From Promethearchaeota archaeon (lineage in GTDB: Archaea; Asgardarchaeota; Lokiarchaeia; Sigyniarchaeales; SOKP01), in NCBI GenBank assembly GCA_004524385.1, contig SDNM01000082.1, positions 1 to 6,881 of the forward strand: DNA of 6,881 nt. Reading direction: 5' to 3'. The notes beneath the pieces are model-generated. The model worked only from the letters and a program-made list of their open reading frames with translations. It was not told the origin of the DNA and did no database searches. Each line of letters starts with the position of its first letter. Position 1 is the stretch's first letter. A program made the position numbers and the translations under genes. Shown piece after piece: positions 1-5,697 of the stretch.

Positions 1-942
1 CTTACTGAAACTCGTTCCCTGTGATTCTTCTCGAGTATATCCTGACATTTCGCATAATGCTTCGTTGAAATAAGTGAAATTGCCCTTTAAATCGACTTCA
101 AAATAACCCTCCATCGTATTTTCAATAATATTTCGGTATTTTACTTCGCTATCTCGCAATTTTTGTTCTGCCTTCTTGCGTTCGGTTATATCTTCAACAA
201 AAGCGGCCATTTTAATAGGATTTCCCAGCTCATCCTTGATTAACCATGCTGTTAAGGATATAGGAAATATTGACCCGTCTTTTCTTATATATTCCTTTTC
301 AAATGTTCCATAACCCTCAGGCATGAAAGATTTTATCGCCTCTGATTCAACCTCTCGCCATTTCTCTGGAGTGATTAATTGGAAATTCATGTTTTTAAGT
401 TCATCTAGGCTATACCCTAGCATATTCAGATAAGCTTGATTGGCACTAAGAAATTTTCCATCCATAGTAGTAGTTACAATACCGTCTGGGATGGATTTAA
501 ATAGATTTTTATACTTCTCCTCGCTCTCTTTTAAAGCATTTTCAATTTTTTTATTATCCGTTATATCTCTTGCGATTCCGAGAAGTTTTCTTTTTCCATC
601 CTGATCAATAAAAGACTTTGATTTTGCATCGACCCATACATAAGAACCACTTTTACTTTTCAATCTTAATTCTACTGAAGTTTCTCCTATTTCAAAAGCT
701 TTTTTTAGTTCTATTACAGCTTTTTCTCTATCATCAGGATGAACAAATTCTAATGCAGGTTTGGACATTAATTCTTCTCTGTTATAACCCAATATTTTCA
801 AATGAGCTGTCTCATTAAGATATTCATATTCCGATCTTTCATTAATAATAGTGATTAAATCGTTTGCATTTTCTAAAATAATTCGAAATCTCTTTTCAGA
901 ATTTTTTTTCTTAATTTCTTCATTCAAGCCTTTTGCCACCAC
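1..942 (-). CDS. Tandem-PAS sensor protein, N-terminal part (probable histidine kinase)
   Basis: An uninterrupted minus-strand frame reads from an in-frame TAG just upstream of position 942 to the window edge, so only about 314 N-terminal residues are visible. Three PAS domains follow one another: residues ~17-127, closing with a PAC-type segment GIARDITDNKK; ~143-252, closing with AAFVEDITERKKAEQKL; and a third from ~267 that is cut by the edge. Typical PAS features are the ILGYNREEL, MLGYSLDEL and MSGYTREES helices and the FVHPDDREK segment. No signal peptide or membrane helix is visible, so this part should be cytoplasmic. Tandem PAS/PAC modules of this kind usually sit in front of a histidine kinase domain, which would lie left of the window; that is inference. 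There is no ATG near the N-terminus. GTG at 942 or 939 and TTG at 927 are possible starts; the TTG has GGTGG about 7 nt upstream. The 942 start is the longest option and is not proven. The gene is divergent from the por operon. Confidence 0.85.
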   Translation of the reverse strand, partial: MVAKGLNEEIKKKNSEKRFRIILENANDLITIINERSEYEYLNETAHLKILGYNREELMSKPALEFVHPDDREKAVIELKKAFEIGETSVELRLKSKSGSYVWVDAKSKSFIDQDGKRKLLGIARDITDNKKIENALKESEEKYKNLFKSIPDGIVTTTMDGKFLSANQAYLNMLGYSLDELKNMNFQLITPEKWREVESEAIKSFMPEGYGTFEKEYIRKDGSIFPISLTAWLIKDELGNPIKMAAFVEDITERKKAEQKLRDSEVKYRNIIENTMEGYFEVDLKGNFTYFNEALCEMSGYTREESQGTSFSK

Positions 943-1202
943 TTCTTCTTGCTAATTGCTTTTTAAAAAAAAATTTTTATTACTCTTAAAATTAATCAGA
1001 AGATTTAATTTGTTCAAAAAGAATAAGGAAAGAATAAATATATATTTCTTACTTTTTATTTGCTCTTTTTACGCATTATAACGTATACTTAACTTTTATA
1101 ATTTTTTTAAATAAATTTCAGTAAAATAATAAAGAAAAGAGTTTTATTTCAAGAGTTATTAAATTGAATAATAATCAATGCTAGTCTAATTTAGTTGAAA
1201 CA
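943..1202. promoter_or_regulatory. Divergent intergenic region, PAS sensor / por operon
   Basis: This 260-bp region holds no supported gene. It is very AT-rich and must contain promoters for both flanking genes. Plus-strand candidates for an archaeal BRE/TATA are a purine-rich GGAAAG followed by AATAAATATATAT (about 1028-1046), TTTTATAA at 1094-1101, and AATAATAAT near 1167-1175. The last is the only one placed about 27 nt before porD, as a leaderless or very short-leader transcript would need. porD has no Shine-Dalgarno-like sequence, which favours that reading. On the minus strand an A/T block at 959-978 precedes the PAS start. The choice between TATA candidates is not resolvable by eye. 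Confidence 0.3.
959..973 (-). repeat. T9-A5-G sequence, copy 1 (upstream of PAS gene)
   Basis: Read on the minus strand this is nine T, five A and a G, ending 16 nt before the GTG at 942. The same 15-mer occurs on the plus strand at 5364-5378, ending 13 nt before the LSm ATG. The sequence is low in complexity, so chance in an AT-rich genome is possible. The matching order and distance to a start codon is why it is listed. Confidence 0.45.
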
Positions 1203-1502
1203 ATGACAGATTCTAAAAAAGATTATCAAAAAATACTTGCTTCAGTACAAAAACCTGTAATTGGTGAAGCTGGGAAAACTGGAACTTGGAGTATTTTAAA
1301 GCCTATTATAAATTTAGAAAAATGCATTCCAGTGAAATCTGGCAAACCAAGTTGTTATAATTGTTGGTTATATTGCCCTGAAGCTGTAATAACAAGAACA
1401 ATCCCCCCTCAAATCGATTTAGATTATTGCAAGGGCTGTGGGATCTGCGTTGAAGAATGTCCTGCAAAAGCAATATCAATGGAGGTCGTGAAAACAGAAT
1501 GA
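1203..1502 (+). CDS. porD: Pyruvate/2-oxoacid:ferredoxin oxidoreductase, delta (ferredoxin) subunit
   Basis: This 99-residue protein is the 2x[4Fe-4S] electron-transfer subunit that passes electrons from the TPP/proximal cluster of the enzyme to external ferredoxin. The N-terminal segment around GKTGTWSILKPIIN (residues ~24-37) is typical of PorD. The second cluster motif is canonical, CKGCGICVEECP (Cys76, 79, 82, 86). The first cluster has Cys41, Cys51, Cys54 and Cys58 before Pro59, so its spacing is CX9CX2CX3CP instead of the usual CX2CX2CX3CP. Seven extra residues separate the first two cysteines. The CWLYCPEA part otherwise fits PorD well. The ATG at 1203 has no Shine-Dalgarno sequence, as expected for the first gene of an archaeal operon with a short or absent leader. 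Its stop overlaps the porA start as ATGA, implying translational coupling. A 2-oxoacid other than pyruvate cannot be excluded. Confidence 0.92.
   Translation: MTDSKKDYQKILASVQKPVIGEAGKTGTWSILKPIINLEKCIPVKSGKPSCYNCWLYCPEAVITRTIPPQIDLDYCKGCGICVEECPAKAISMEVVKTE
1481..1486 (+). promoter_or_regulatory. Ribosome binding site of porA
   Basis: GGAGGT lies inside the 3' end of porD, 12 nt before the ATG at 1499. It decides between the two in-frame ATGs of porA: the upstream one at 1457 has no such sequence and would add 14 residues from inside the ferredoxin frame that do not look like the family. Confidence 0.65.
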
Positions 1503-2761
1503 CTGCCGCTGAATCGACAGAAAAAAAAAAGAAAGTTAAAATTTTAACTGGAAATCATGCCGCTGCTTATGCTTTTAGACACGCAAGAGTTGGTGTGGTT
1601 TCAGCGTATCCTATAACGCCTCAGAGTCCAGTTGTAGAAAAGATTTCGGAATTTATTCGTGATGGCAAGTTAAAAGCTAACTTTTTATTAGTAGAATCAG
1701 AACATTCAGCTGCTGCAGCTTGTTGCGCGGCTTCAGCCACGGGTTCAAGAGTAGGTACTGCGACCTCTGCACATGGATTAATGCTTATGTATGAAATGTT
1801 GCCCTGGGCTTCAGGAACTAGATTACCCATTGTCATAAATCTAGCAACAAGAAGTTGTGGTGCTCCTTGGTCGGTCTGGGATGACCATTCTGATTTCATT
1901 ACAGTAAGAGATGTTGGTTGGATTCAATTTATGTGCGAAGATAACCAAGAAATCTACGACACCAACTTTCAAGCATTTAAGATTGCTGAAGATCCTCGAG
2001 TTTTTATTCCTGTGATTGTAGCTTATGATGGATATATATTATCTCATACAATGATGCCAATTAAACTAGAAAAACAAGAAGATATAGATGATTTTCTACC
2101 TCCTATAAACCATCATATAAATTTATCAAATATTTCTGAAGTAAAAGGAGTTGGCCCAGTCACAACACCTAATATTATAAAAAGAGCGGAAGGTACAGCT
2201 CCAGGATATTATGAATTCAGATATTCCCTCCAAAAAGCATTAGAAAACTCTATTGATATAATCAAAGAAGTACATGACGAATTTGCAAAAAAATTCGGAA
2301 GATCTTACGGAAATGGATTTTTTAAAACAATCAAAACTGAAGATGCCGATACAATAATATTTGCGATGGGATCTGTCTCTGCTCAGGCACGAACGGTAAT
2401 TGATAAATTGCGTGTGGAGGGAATTAAAATAGGGTTAGTAAGTCTAAGATTATTCAGACCTTTTCCTATAAAATATTTGAGAGAATTTTTCAAAGGAAAA
2501 AAGAACATAATTGTTTTTGATAGGGATATTGGATATGGATATGAAGGTGTTTTATGTTACGAATTAAAAGCAGCACTTTATGGATTAAAAGATGCGCCTT
2601 TTATTAAAGGTTATATAGTTGGTTTAGGTGGAAGGGATGTAAAAAGTGAGCATATAATTCAGGGAGTTCATAAAGCTTTAGAAGAATCAGAAAAGGGAGA
2701 AATTTCATACAAAACTGAATTCTATGGATTAGATCTTGATAAATTAGACTTTTTAGATTGA
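1499..2761 (+). CDS. porA: Pyruvate/2-oxoacid:ferredoxin oxidoreductase, alpha subunit
   Basis: The 420-residue alpha subunit forms the substrate and TPP-binding half of the enzyme with PorB; it catalyses CoA-dependent oxidative decarboxylation of pyruvate to acetyl-CoA and CO2, or the reverse. Numbered from ATG 1499, landmarks are YPITPQ at 37-42, VESEHSA at 65-71 (Glu68 is the probable TPP N1' contact), Arg118 in the LATRS segment (likely counterpart of the pyruvate-binding Arg in the homodimeric enzyme), SVWDDHSDF at ~125-133, RLFRPFP at 317-323 starting the C-terminal domain's core, and GLGGRDV at 375-381, a typical PorA ending motif. The length is slightly above the usual ~390 residues owing to a Lys-rich N-terminus and an acidic C-terminal tail. 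No gamma-subunit domain is fused to it. Start choice: ATG 1499 overlaps the porD stop as ATGA and follows GGAGGT. The pyruvate assignment over other 2-oxoacids rests on family resemblance. Confidence 0.93.
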   Translation: MTAAESTEKKKKVKILTGNHAAAYAFRHARVGVVSAYPITPQSPVVEKISEFIRDGKLKANFLLVESEHSAAAACCAASATGSRVGTATSAHGLMLMYEMLPWASGTRLPIVINLATRSCGAPWSVWDDHSDFITVRDVGWIQFMCEDNQEIYDTNFQAFKIAEDPRVFIPVIVAYDGYILSHTMMPIKLEKQEDIDDFLPPINHHINLSNISEVKGVGPVTTPNIIKRAEGTAPGYYEFRYSLQKALENSIDIIKEVHDEFAKKFGRSYGNGFFKTIKTEDADTIIFAMGSVSAQARTVIDKLRVEGIKIGLVSLRLFRPFPIKYLREFFKGKKNIIVFDRDIGYGYEGVLCYELKAALYGLKDAPFIKGYIVGLGGRDVKSEHIIQGVHKALEESEKGEISYKTEFYGLDLDKLDFLD

Positions 2762-2766
2762 GGTGA
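2760..2766 (+). promoter_or_regulatory. Ribosome binding site of porB
   Basis: GAGGTGA spans the porA stop codon and sits 16 nt before the porB ATG at 2783, longer than usual. An out-of-frame ATG at 2767 directly after it reaches a TAA after three codons and cannot be a gene start. No other start codon lies in the porB frame between the preceding in-frame stop and 2783. Confidence 0.45.
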
Positions 2767-2782
2767 ATGGATTATTAAATTA

Positions 2783-3670
2783 ATGGATATAGTTGAGGAA
2801 GAATTTATAAATCCTGGTACTAGAATGTGTGCAGGATGTGCAATGCAATTAATTTATCGATTTGCTCTTAAGGCTCTTGGACCAAATACAATATTAACAG
2901 TTCCCGCTTCATGCCTTACTGTTTTACATGGAATGCAGGGTTTTTGCTCCACTAAAGTCTCTGTCCTTCATACACCTTTTGCGACGACAGGAGCAGCAGC
3001 CTCAGGTATAGTAGCATCATTAGAAGAAAAAGGATTAGCAGATAATATTTGTGTTGTCGCATTTGCGGGTGATGGAGGGACTTCTGACATTGGCATCCAA
3101 GCACTCAGCGGAGCAGCAGAGCGGGGAACAAACTTTATTTACGCTTGCTATGATAATGAAGCTTATATGAATACTGGAGTACAGAGATCTTCAAGTACGC
3201 CTCTTGGAGCCTTCACGGCTACCACTCCTGGGGGAAAGATAAGACCCAAGAAAAACATGCCAAGAATATTAGAAGCTCACGGGATCCCTTATGTTGCTAC
3301 TGCTAATGGAAGTTATCCCATAGATTTATATGATAAATTTAAGAGAGCAAGAGATATAAAAGGGACGAGATACTTTCATATTCTTTCAGCTTGCCCTCCT
3401 GGCTGGAGATTTGACCCAAAAGATACAATATATATAGGAAGACTCGCAACAGAAACAGGATTCTGGCCCCTTTATGAAATTATAAATGGGAAATTTGTCC
3501 TCTCTCAACCTAGTAAAAAATTCTTAGATCCTGCTAAACGTAAAGACATTGAACAGTACTTAAGTGCGCAAAAAAGATTTAGCAATATTAGCAAACAAGA
3601 TATTGAATCTTATCGTAATTACATTAGAGATCAATGGAACGAAATTAAAAGAAGATTAGAAAATCAATAA
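2783..3670 (+). CDS. porB: Pyruvate/2-oxoacid:ferredoxin oxidoreductase, beta subunit
   Basis: This 295-residue subunit carries the TPP pyrophosphate site and the proximal [4Fe-4S] cluster. The cluster ligands are visible with the family spacing: Cys16 and Cys19 in TRMCAGCAMQ, Cys44 in PASCLTV, and Cys204 in LSACPPGW. The TPP/Mg motif is GDGGTSDIG at 97-105, continued by YDNEAYMNTGVQRSSSTP (123-140). The C-terminal ~70 residues are basic and rich in helix formers. The length fits PorB (about 280-310). It follows porA by 21 bp and is the last gene of the porDAB unit; a T-rich stretch lies just downstream. The three visible subunits hold all TPP-site and Fe-S residues, but the gamma subunit, usually encoded beside these genes, is not in the window. 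Confidence 0.94.
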   Translation: MDIVEEEFINPGTRMCAGCAMQLIYRFALKALGPNTILTVPASCLTVLHGMQGFCSTKVSVLHTPFATTGAAASGIVASLEEKGLADNICVVAFAGDGGTSDIGIQALSGAAERGTNFIYACYDNEAYMNTGVQRSSSTPLGAFTATTPGGKIRPKKNMPRILEAHGIPYVATANGSYPIDLYDKFKRARDIKGTRYFHILSACPPGWRFDPKDTIYIGRLATETGFWPLYEIINGKFVLSQPSKKFLDPAKRKDIEQYLSAQKRFSNISKQDIESYRNYIRDQWNEIKRRLENQ

Positions 3671-3683
3671 AAATAAAATCTAG

Positions 3684-3704
3684 TTTTTAATTATTTAATT
3701 TTTT
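3684..3704 (+). terminator. Probable U-tract terminator after porDAB
   Basis: Two T runs (T5 at 3684-3688 and T6 at 3699-3704) lie 13-34 nt after the porB stop, with no strong hairpin. Archaeal intrinsic termination depends mainly on such U-tracts. The second run is continuous with TTTATATGA, which could also be a TATA element for the next gene. Confidence 0.4.
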
Positions 3705-3709
3705 ATATG
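3700..3709 (+). promoter_or_regulatory. Possible TATA element for the RIO2 gene
   Basis: TTTTTATATG resembles an archaeal TATA box. Initiation about 25 nt downstream would give a leader of roughly 30 nt before the GTG at 3763. A weak AAAAAAGGAC at 3735-3744 could serve as ribosome binding site. The call rests on base composition only. Confidence 0.25.
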
Positions 3710-3762
3710 ATCTGTAGCTTTAACTCAATAAATTAAAAAAGGACAAAATAGATATTTTATTT

Positions 3763-4641
3763 GTGGAAGCGGCTAAACTACTTAAGAAACTTGATAAAGA
3801 AGATTTTAGGATCCTAATGGCAATAGAAATTGGTATGAAAAGGTCAGAATATGTCTCAGTGAACAATATTAAATTTTATTCCAGATATCCAAGAGAAGAA
3901 ACCTTATTTAGACTTAAAAAAGTTCATAAGAACGATTTAATAATTAGAAACACATCTGAGCATGAAATTTCATACACTCTTAATTCTATTGGATACGATT
4001 TATTAGCTTTGCATGCTTTAGTAGAGAAAAATCTTATCAGTCAATTAGGTCCAATTATTGGAAAAGGAAAGGAATCCGATGTTTATAGCTGTATGGATGA
4101 TAATGAAAATATCTTTGCGCTTAAGATCTATCGTATGGGAAGAAGAAGTTTTAAGAATATAAAAAAATATAGAGATTTAATTGGCGAAAGAGGCCACTTC
4201 TCATGGCTTTATGTAAATAGACTTGCTGCTAAGAAAGAATTTGAAGCATTAAAAAAGATATATAAGCTCAAATTAAATACACCTAAACCAATTGGATATA
4301 ACAGGCACATAATTGTAATGGAATATTTGAGGGGAAAAGAATTGGTTTATTATAGGAGTATTGATAAGCCTGAATACATATTTAATCAAATTATTGACCA
4401 AATGAGAATAATATATCAAGAAGTAAACCTAGTCCATGGTGATTTGGGAGAATTTAATATTGTTGTGGACGAAGTAGGAAATATATTAATAATAGACTGG
4501 TTGCAATGGGTTCATAGTGGACATCCAAATGCAAATTCTCTCCTAAAACGAGATATTGAAAATGTGTGTAATTATTTTAAAAAAAAATTCAAAATTAAAA
4601 GTAATGTTAATGATATATTATCAAAATTTTATCAAAAATAA
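3763..4641 (+). CDS. rio2: RIO2-type atypical serine kinase/ATPase
   Basis: The 292-residue protein has the two-part RIO2 architecture: an N-terminal winged-helix domain (~1-92) and a RIO kinase domain (~93-290). Kinase landmarks are the phosphate-binding loop GKGKESDVYSC (100-110), the ATP-binding Lys121 in ALKIYR, MEYLRGKEL at the hinge (186-194), the catalytic HGDLGEFN with Asp227 and Asn232, and the metal-binding Asp245 in IIDWLQW. LKRDIENVCNYF (261-272) matches the conserved C-terminal helix. RIO2 acts in late maturation of the small ribosomal subunit in eukaryotes; archaeal homologues are assumed to act similarly. The motif after Asp245 is WLQW where archaeal RIO2 usually has FPQ. The GTG at 3763 is the only reasonable start because an in-frame TAA lies 28 nt upstream; the protein begins close to the usual RIO2 N-terminus. 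It is convergent with the downstream methyltransferase gene. Confidence 0.93.
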   Translation: MEAAKLLKKLDKEDFRILMAIEIGMKRSEYVSVNNIKFYSRYPREETLFRLKKVHKNDLIIRNTSEHEISYTLNSIGYDLLALHALVEKNLISQLGPIIGKGKESDVYSCMDDNENIFALKIYRMGRRSFKNIKKYRDLIGERGHFSWLYVNRLAAKKEFEALKKIYKLKLNTPKPIGYNRHIIVMEYLRGKELVYYRSIDKPEYIFNQIIDQMRIIYQEVNLVHGDLGEFNIVVDEVGNILIIDWLQWVHSGHPNANSLLKRDIENVCNYFKKKFKIKSNVNDILSKFYQK

Positions 4642-4652
4642 TAATTCATGCC

Positions 4653-5264
4653 CTAGGTTTTAACTTTTTTTCCTTGAATAATAACATCTTCTATAGTTTC
4701 TTTGTCCATAATTTCAAGGTTATATATTCTTGGTTTTAATATTGAGATTAATTGATTCAAGTCTAATTTCTTCTTAAGGATTGAAATTTTAATCTCATCT
4801 TTTGCTACTCTAAGCGTTTCTTTAACTCCATCCTTAATGTGAGGTAAATTTTGAAAAGAAGTAAGAGATAAAACTGAATTAACTATATTACTTCTGATTG
4901 GTAAATTTTCTAAATCTGATAATACTAAATTTAGCTTGTTTCTTATTTTCTTATCTTTATTGAAATTTTTCGATTTGAAAACTTTTAACATATTAATTGA
5001 GATATCAATTGCTATATAAGAATAATATGCTGTTTTGGTTTGTTCTATTGAACTAATTATGAAATCATACAGTAATCCCGTTCCGCATCCGGCATCTAAT
5101 ATGACTTTATCTCTTAGGATGAAATCTTTTAGAACAATTTCATATTTTTTATATTGAATTTCAGAGTATCTTCTTTCATAATAATCTGAGGTGGCATCGT
5201 ATTTATTTATAATCTCTTTTTTCTTATCTGGATTCTCTCTCCTCTTTTTCAAAGAAATTACCAA
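4653..5264 (-). CDS. Class I SAM-dependent methyltransferase, substrate unknown
   Basis: This 203-residue protein has the Rossmann-like methyltransferase order. YDATSDYYERRYSEIQYKKY (22-41) is a typical lead-in. Motif I is VILDAGCGTGL (54-64). An acidic residue ends strand 2 (Asp87 in IAIDIS, ribose contact). SDLENLPI (116-123) is the adenine-contact segment, and LSLTSFQNLPHI (132-143) is motif IV, followed by the KETLRVAK helix (148-155). The C-terminal part is short and charged, without a zinc ribbon or RNA-binding add-on. Nothing visible identifies the substrate; a small molecule, RNA or protein is possible. It lies between RIO2 and LSm genes, so an RNA substrate is a tempting guess but no more. 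The start is a TTG at 5264 with no Shine-Dalgarno sequence; TTG at 5252 is an alternative. A leaderless transcript from a GATATTAA element near 5287-5294 (minus) would fit. It is convergent with RIO2 (11 bp between stops) and divergent from LSm. Confidence 0.88.
   Translation of the reverse strand: MVISLKKRRENPDKKKEIINKYDATSDYYERRYSEIQYKKYEIVLKDFILRDKVILDAGCGTGLLYDFIISSIEQTKTAYYSYIAIDISINMLKVFKSKNFNKDKKIRNKLNLVLSDLENLPIRSNIVNSVLSLTSFQNLPHIKDGVKETLRVAKDEIKISILKKKLDLNQLISILKPRIYNLEIMDKETIEDVIIQGKKVKT
4658..4671 (+). terminator. U-tract terminator of the RIO2 gene
   Basis: A T4 run (4658-4661) and a T7 run (4665-4671) begin 17 nt after the RIO2 stop and lie inside the 3' end of the opposing methyltransferase gene. 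In the opposite direction, T-rich minus-strand sequence at 4623-4638 lies inside the 3' end of RIO2 and could end the methyltransferase transcript. The two transcripts would therefore overlap at their ends. No strong stem is visible. Confidence 0.4.
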
Positions 5265-5323
5265 TGAAATTTAAATTCTAAAAAGGTTAATATCAGATAA
5301 TAAGGTTTTTATTCAAAAAAATT

Positions 5324-5363
5324 TATCTTTAAAATATCTATTAATGATATGATATTAAAGATA
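5324..5363 (+). repeat. Interrupted inverted repeat upstream of LSm
   Basis: The left arm 5324-5338 (TATCTTTAAAATATC) and right arm 5351-5363 (GATATTAAAGATA) are complementary over 13 bp, with two unpaired A in the left arm and a 12-nt spacer. The right arm is followed directly by nine T (5364-5372). As RNA it would form an AT-rich stem-loop plus U-tract, like an intrinsic terminator or attenuator. As DNA it would be a palindromic operator over the likely LSm TATA box. GATAT also occurs three times within 5346-5364. Confidence 0.6.
5328..5337 (+). promoter_or_regulatory. Probable TATA box of the LSm gene
   Basis: TTTAAAATAT resembles archaeal TATA boxes and lies in the left arm of the inverted repeat. 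Initiation about 25 nt downstream (near 5358) would give a leader of roughly 34 nt beginning in the right arm and containing the T9 tract. Confidence 0.35.
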
Positions 5364-5378
5364 TTTTTTTTTAAAAAG
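5364..5378 (+). repeat. T9-A5-G sequence, copy 2 (LSm leader)
   Basis: Nine T, five A and G end 13 nt before the LSm ATG and are identical to the minus-strand sequence at 973-959 before the PAS gene. The following GGT (5378-5380) is the only Shine-Dalgarno-like sequence before LSm. Archaeal LSm proteins are known to bind oligo-U, so the U9 tract in this leader is a possible binding site for the gene's own product. Confidence 0.5.
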
Positions 5379-5391
5379 GTATAAAGATAGT

Positions 5392-5655
5392 ATGTCAAGA
5401 AATAATAATACTCAACAGAGAAAAGCAAAAAATCCTTTAACAATATTGCAAAATGCCCAAAAATCAAAAATTTTGCTAAGATTAAAAGATGGAACAGAAT
5501 ATCGTGGGATTCTAAAAGAAATTGATGCATACATGAACATGATTTTAGAAGATGTTACGGAAATTATGGATGAAAGTCCTGTTGCAAAATATAATGAAAT
5601 TTTTATTCGTGGCAATAATTTGTTGTTTGTAAAACCTGATGCTTCTTCTCTGTAA
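5392..5655 (+). CDS. lsm: Sm-like archaeal protein (LSm/SmAP)
   Basis: The 87-residue protein is an archaeal LSm, expected to form a heptameric ring that binds U-rich single-stranded RNA and acts in RNA metabolism. An Asn/Gln/Lys-rich tail (1-13) precedes the Sm fold. Sm1 covers about 14-57, with KDGTEYRGILKEIDAYMNMI carrying the Gly39, Asp45 and Asn49 positions of the motif; Tyr47 is at the usual stacking position, often His or another aromatic residue. Sm2 is YNEIFIRGNNLLFVKP (67-82) with the IRGNN core that lines the RNA pore. The length is normal for the family, with a somewhat long N-terminal tail. ATG at 5392 is preceded by a weak GGT at 5378. The gene is divergent from the methyltransferase and 42 bp upstream of a same-strand gamma-glutamylcyclotransferase-like gene. 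In many Euryarchaeota the next gene is ribosomal protein L37e; here it is not. Confidence 0.94.
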   Translation: MSRNNNTQQRKAKNPLTILQNAQKSKILLRLKDGTEYRGILKEIDAYMNMILEDVTEIMDESPVAKYNEIFIRGNNLLFVKPDASSL

Positions 5656-5697
5656 CTGAAAACTCTTATTTTTAACAACTTAATTGAAAAATCAAAA

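Noticed and set aside
618..818. Plus-strand 66-codon open frame
   Set aside because: It lies antisense within the PAS sensor gene, has a low-complexity hydrophobic composition and no family resemblance.
1070..1085. Short inverted repeat TACG-N8-CGTA before porD
   Set aside because: Arms of only 4 bp; not distinguishable from chance.
1178..1189. Three-codon upstream open frame (ATG CTA GTC TAA) before porD
   Set aside because: Too short to support and expected by chance; no ribosome binding site.
1457..1498. Upstream in-frame ATG that would lengthen PorA by 14 residues
   Set aside because: It lies deep in porD without a ribosome binding site, while ATG 1499 overlaps the porD stop as ATGA and follows GGAGGT.
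1621..1899. Minus-strand 92-codon open frame
   Set aside because: It is the antisense shadow of the conserved TPP-site region of porA.
4653..5264. Assigning the methyltransferase to rRNA or tRNA modification from its RIO2/LSm neighbours
   Set aside because: No RNA-binding domain or specific motif is visible, and it is on the opposite strand from both neighbours.
5309..5678. Two minus-strand open frames over the LSm gene
   Set aside because: Both are antisense to a clear Sm fold and show no recognisable domain.
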